Position numbers and translations under genes: made by a program. A DNA stretch of 64,000 nt, taken from assembly GCF_050003625.1 (NCBI RefSeq), contig NC_134400.1, positions 224,170,085-224,234,084 of the forward strand. The letters run 5' to 3'. Shown piece by piece: positions 59,686-64,000 of this stretch; position 1 is the first letter of the stretch, and the number at the start of each line of letters is the position of its first letter. A model generated the notes under the pieces. It made no database searches and was not told the DNA's origin. It saw only the letters and a list, made by a program, of their open reading frames with translations. This stretch comes from Haematobia irritans. Taxonomy: Eukaryota; Arthropoda; Insecta; Diptera; Muscidae.

Positions 59686-60097
59686 AAGATTGTTTTTTTG
59701 AGTTAGTCATTGTGAAATTGTTTTTACATCCTGGAAAAGAATAAACGTTTATCACAAAAAGTATATACTTTTCTTCCAAATAAAATTCCTTACAGCAAAA
59801 AGCAAATGAGAAACGAACTTTAATTGTCTAAAATTCCGTTTGGGAGGAAAAAATTATTTTTTGCGTGTTCAATGCTTTTTGAGCATATAGACTGCATTTG
59901 GCATTGGTCCTTTTGGATTTAAAATAATAAAATACAAATCAGATGGAAATTTTGGCTTCATGTTCTCAAGATCTCAAATCAGGATATCGATCTATATGGA
60001 AGATATTCCAAAAGGACCTGAAATACCTCTCGGTTACCAATTTCAAGAACATCGAATAAAAGAAGTAACGTTTAAATGATGAAGAAGTCGCACCCAG
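59686..60097. other. Noncoding DNA with a Helentron D-like scrap
   Basis: At about 59970-60065, GATATCGATCTATATGGAAG and CCTGAAATACCTCTCGGTTA resemble one family D monomer. The rest is AT-rich. Confidence 0.4.
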
Positions 60098-60163
60098 GTT
60101 AGGTTTAGTGGCAGCCCGATATTTTAGGTTCACTTAGACTATTCAGCCTATTGCAATAACATA
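60098..60163 (-). mobile_element. SINE 3' fragment
   Basis: In reverse: a GGTTAGGTTTAG tail remnant, GTGGCAGCCCGATATTTTAG and TTAGACTATTCAGCC. It is truncated like 3478-3546; no duplication is clear. Confidence 0.7.
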
Positions 60164-61126
60164 GGTGTTGGCAACGAAATTACCAACTTTATCTAGACCA
60201 ACTATTTTCTGTTTTATTAGTGATTGAACTAACCTCACTTAACCACTCGAACTCCATCAGCGCCGTCAAATGTTATAAATGGCTATAATGTGAGAAAACT
60301 AAACGAAAAAAATGGTAAGGCATTTGAAAAATCTTTCGAAAAAGAGTTTGACTCTAATTCAACATTAAAGCAAATATCGCCGACATAGTAGACTAGAAAA
60401 ATCAAAAATTTTAGGTTATGGAGCGTAACTAAAAGTGTCCCCATTAACGCAATGGGGATGACACAACTCCAATACTATCAAGAAGATATTTTAGCCTAAT
60501 ACCTATCAGAGATTTTCTCCTCTTTGTGGCACAAACCAATAAATAAATAAATCCCTCCTACCCCTTCCACCCAAAAACGAAAGAAACAAAGTAAATTGAT
60601 ACCAAAATAATTCTCCAATTTTAGTTGGGATAGATGCGTATGGTGCATTAAATGAATGACCAACTGTCTGGGGATGAACCATCATCATACTTTATGTTGA
60701 TTGTGATGGTGACGATGACGATGATATTGGTGGTGGTGCTGCTGCTGATGATGATGATGGTAATCACTTGTATCTGTTTGAAATGGACCAAACATGGGTC
60801 AAGCAGCTGAACAAAACGATGCGCTGTTGACCTGTTGCTGGAGGTTTGTTTCTTTCTTGTTGGTTTTTTTTTGTGATGGCTTAAACCGTAAAGGTATCGA
60901 TTGGCGTTAGTAGGAATTTTTGGGGTACGTCTGCTGGTGTGTTTTTTTTTTTTTGTCTTGAATGCCCTTTGGCTCATAATTTATAACCGATTGTAAGACA
61001 CAATTCACCAAAGCCAAGTTTATTATGATACCCTACAATAAGCTTTTAATATCGCCAATACTAAGACAGACCCCATAATGTGAGTAGAGGAAAAATGTAC
61101 AATAATTTAAAAATAACTAACACCTA
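60164..61126. other. Noncoding DNA with GAT/GCT microsatellite
   Basis: A compound trinucleotide tract (GATGACGATGACGATGATAT, GGTGGTGGTGCTGCTGCTGA, TGATGATGATGATGG) lies at about 60700-60762. A reverse frame through it (60648-60977) is an artefact of the repeat. Confidence 0.45.
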
Positions 61127-61346
61127 TACGGAAAAATATCTCCAAAACTTTTCAAAATTTTAATTCAATTTGATAAATATATTCAAATAAAAATTTAATT
61201 GATTCAATTAATATTTTAATCAAAACAAAATGGATCAATTATTTTTTAATTGATACTAACATTTTTGTGATTGAAGCAATTTCAATTAAAACTCAATTTT
61301 ATGTTATTAATTCATTTTAATTAATTTATTAACAAAAAAAAAAACA
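61127..61346. mobile_element. AT-rich MITE-like repeat, copy 5
   Basis: AATTGATTCAATTAATATTT, TTTTTAATTGATACTAACAT and GTGATTGAAGCAATTTCAAT are the family blocks in plus order. Confidence 0.55.
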
Positions 61347-62529
61347 TATTCTTCCCCATATTAGGGGCTAAGGTACGCATTTCTTTGGATATTAAATTGT
61401 GCTTAATTCGGCTATATGGAGTCTATTAAACAAGTGTCGTAAATTATTTGCGAACGTCATGGCAATTGACCAATGAAACTAATTTCCTAAAATTTCGGAG
61501 TAATCTTAAAAAAAAAACTGATAGTTTTTTTGGGGTGTCTCACTAAAGTAGTGTTTTGACAATGTCTCCATGTATCATCTCCATATTTAAATACGCGTGT
61601 TGTGCTTGGTTTTTGTTTTTTACCAAATCAGTATTTATCTTTTCCCTTTCAAATATATTTTTGTTTTATTGATTTGACCGGTAAACAGTTGGTATTTGCT
61701 TTTAGTCAAGCAAAGGTCCCCAATGATGTTCTATGGCTTTGATTTTATGTTACAACGTCAAAGAAAAAAAGAAAAAAAAAACATCCCAAAAAACTTGTTT
61801 TAGATTTCTTTTAATTTTAATTTATATCTCTGTGAAAAACAATGAAGCGACCGACGAAGAAGTGGTTTCAAATTTCTGTCGTAATCAAAGTCTAGCATTT
61901 TTTCCTTCATTTCGTTGGAGATATAATAACGACTATAATTTGTACCCTCCTCTATTACAAAACGAGAAAACTAAATTTAGTGGCGAACCCAACAACAAAA
62001 GCACAAAAGTAAAACTGACATTTGGACATGACAAAATGGATGGACACGGAAACTTAAAGTGAAACAAGTGAAAGTTGTTCACCCTTGAGTGGAAAGAAAA
62101 AGTTGTTGTAAATTGGAAACAAAATTCCTAGCTCTAAATTCTCAATTATAATCAGATTGTCAGCGTCAATTAATATGAGATTTTAAACGATGCTAACATT
62201 TTAAACAAATCTAAATGACTTGCTCAGAACAACAGATACATGTCGAGTTTTTGAGCAAATATTTACGATGTTTAATATGTAACATTTGTAAAGTAATTAT
62301 TTTGGAATTTCATTACTTCACTAATGAAAAATCCCAACTTAATACTCATCAGACATCAAAATGTTGGACAAAATATACAAGCACAATTATGTTGGATTTT
62401 TGTGCAAATATAAAATTTCATACAATTTTGCATCATTTTATGGATGAATTTTGAGAAACGCTTATACAAGAAATAATGAAGTTTTCTCTTTTTAGCCTAC
62501 ATATTCCTCAAATCTCAACCTTGTTGTTG
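61347..62529. other. Noncoding DNA, no gene recognised
   Basis: Frames at 61733-62062 and 62215-62454 have no known domain. Confidence 0.4.
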
Positions 62530-62705
62530 TAAGGATAAATTTAAGACACAATTCTCTTTTAAACATAAGTTTTGAGAACTTGATTCTAGACAACAAAGTT
62601 TAATTTATTAGTTTTTTTTTCTTGGTGTGCTATCAGAGTCCTTTAAAATCATGTTGAACATGACAATTTCCAAATCCGTACTCGACTATAAGTAGAAATT
62701 ATGCT
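62530..62705. mobile_element. Repeat family E copy 2, cut by Helentron B3
   Basis: The blocks AATTCTCTTTTAAACATAAG, GTGTGCTATCAGAGTCCTTT and AGTAGAAATTATGCTTTT match 31350-31490 in order. The homology stops where TATACCCTGCGCC begins, showing the Helentron inserted into repeat E. Confidence 0.55.
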
Positions 62706-63825
62706 TTTTATACCCTGCGCCACACTGTGGAACAGGGTATTATAAGTTAGTGCATATGTTTGTAACACCCAGAAGGAGACGAGATAGACATATGGTGTCT
62801 TTGACAATAATGCTCAGGGTGGGTCCCTGAGTCCATATAACCATGTCCGTCTGTCCGTCTGACAATCCGTCCGTCCGTCTGTCTGTGAACACATTTTTCG
62901 TGATCAAAGTCTAGGTCACAATTTAAGTCCAATCGCCTTCAAATTTGGCACATGTTCCTAATTTGCGTCAGAATAGAACCCTATTGATTTTGGAAGAAAT
63001 CGGTTCAGATTTAGATATAGCTCCCATATATATATCTTTTGCCCGATATGCACTAATATGGACCCAACAGCCAGAGTTTTATACCGATTTGCTTGAAATC
63101 TTGTACAAACATAACACTTAGTCGTATAGTCAAGTGTGCAAAATTTGGTTGAAATCGATTCAGATATATATCTTTCGCCCGATATGGACTAATATGGTCC
63201 TAGAAGCCAGAGTTTTGGGCCAATTTGTTTGAAATTTTGCACTAGCAGTACAATTAGTAGTGCAGTTAAGTGTGCAAAATTTGATTGAAATCGGTTCAGA
63301 TTTAGATATAGCTCCCATACATATCTTTCGCCCGATATGGACTATTATGGTTCTAATAGCCAGAGTTTTGGCCCAATTTGGTTGAAAGTTTGCACAGGGA
63401 GTAGAATCAGGATTGTAGCTATGCGTGCCAAATTTGGTTGAAATCGGTTCAGATTTAGATATAGCTCCCATATATAGCTTTCGCCCGATTTACACTCATA
63501 TGACCACAGAGGCCAATTTTTTATTCCGATTTAGTTGAAATTTTGCACAGGGAGTAGAATTAGGATTGTAGCTATGCGTGCCAAATTTGGTTGAAATCGG
63601 TTCAGATTTAGATATAGCTCCCATATATATGTTTTTGTGATTTCGAGAAATATGGCCAATATACCAACATTTTCCTTGTAAAATCGCCACGGCTTAGTCG
63701 AAAAGTTGTAAAAATTACTTTAATTTTCCTAAACTTCTAATACATATATATCGAGTGATAAATCATAAATAAACTTTTGCGAAGTTTCCTTAAAATTGCT
63801 TCAGATTTAAAAGTTTCCCTTATTT
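62706..63825 (+). mobile_element. Helentron family B copy 3, 3' domain missing
   Basis: The 5' hairpin (ATACCCTG...CAGGGTAT type, with CCACACTGTGG) lies at about 62709. A GTCCGTCTGTCCGTCTG block with extra GTCC/GTCT repeats (about 62845-62885) and at least four ~152-bp monomers follow. It stops at AAGTTTCCCTTATT, where a family C element starts, at the same internal point as in copy 2b. Confidence 0.85.
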
Positions 63826-64000
63826 ATACCCTTCACCACTACTGTGGTACAGGGTATAATAAGTTTGTGCATTTGTATGTAACGCCAAGAAATAGTGGTC
63901 ATAGACCCATCTTTTAGTATACCGATCGGCTTAGAATTAAATTCATAGTCGATTTAGCGATGTCCGTCTGTCTGTCTGTATATGTAATTTTGTGCACAAA
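63826..64000 (+). mobile_element. Helentron-like family C, 5' end, running off the window
   Basis: TATACCCTTCACCACTACTG with GTGGTACAGGGTATAATAAG forms a 5' hairpin of the DINE type. GCGATGTCCGTCTGTCTGTC follows at about 63958-63978. The downstream body lies outside the window. Confidence 0.75.

Noticed and set aside
60648..60977. Basic reverse frame with a Thr/Ile/Val-rich tail
   Set aside because: It is produced by a GAT/GGT microsatellite and an A-rich tract.
63160..63690. Reverse frames with repeated MGAISKSEPIS peptides, also at 29130 and 41879-42356
   Set aside because: They are translations of family B monomers, not genes.

Overview
This is about 64 kb of AT-rich eukaryotic nuclear DNA in which I find no intact protein-coding gene, rRNA or functional tRNA. 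The repeats point to a higher fly, most likely a muscoid/calyptrate fly of the Musca-Stomoxys-Haematobia type. They include DINE-1/Helentron-like elements beginning TATACCC and carrying GTCCGTCTGTC blocks, tRNA-derived SINEs, several mariner/Tc1 fossils and many small inverted-repeat elements. The species assignment is inference. The window reads as intergenic DNA or a very large intron that has been repeatedly invaded.

Layout. Helentron-like elements form four families. Family A lies at 361-2260, 7494-8906, 17522-18873 and 57771-59302. Family B lies at 28896-30245, 30900-31800 (broken), 40972-43684 (two joined copies), 50628-51105 and 62706-63825. Family C starts at 63826 and runs off the window. 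Family D is at 54606-55355. The bodies of A and B are tandem monomers of about 152 bp, and some A copies also carry a 29-bp satellite. A tRNA-derived SINE of about 350 bp with a (CCTAA)n tail is present as one clean full-length copy (33376-33725) and more than a dozen truncated ones, several with clear target-site duplications. DNA transposon fossils are a mariner at 13937-14640, two related DD41D-type mariners (23555-24765, 25765-27181), a Tc1-like scrap near 27249-27467 and a nearly complete DD37E-type element with perfect TA duplications (36828-38078). LTR-element remains are a putative LTR plus primer-binding site (40032-40899) and a gag fragment with a CCHC knuckle (about 53420-53880).

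The insertions are nested and can be ordered. Two SINEs sit inside the mariner at 23555. A 424-bp inverted-repeat element with a TATAAC duplication sits inside the mariner at 25765, and removing it restores that reading frame. A TTA-flanked MITE sits inside Helentron A1, and a Helentron sits inside repeat family E at 62706. The stretches between elements (about 8.9-12.6, 15.2-17.3, 19.8-23.5, 38.1-39.7, 48.1-50.0, 55.4-57.5 and 61.3-62.5 kb) look like single-copy noncoding DNA. I can offer only weak candidates for exons or regulatory sequence there.

Nothing here works as a gene pathway. The interesting biology is in how the repeats are built: a shared ~152-bp period, a recurrent Helentron-to-Helentron junction, SINE tails made of the insect telomere motif, and repeats carrying oppositely oriented tRNA-like promoters.
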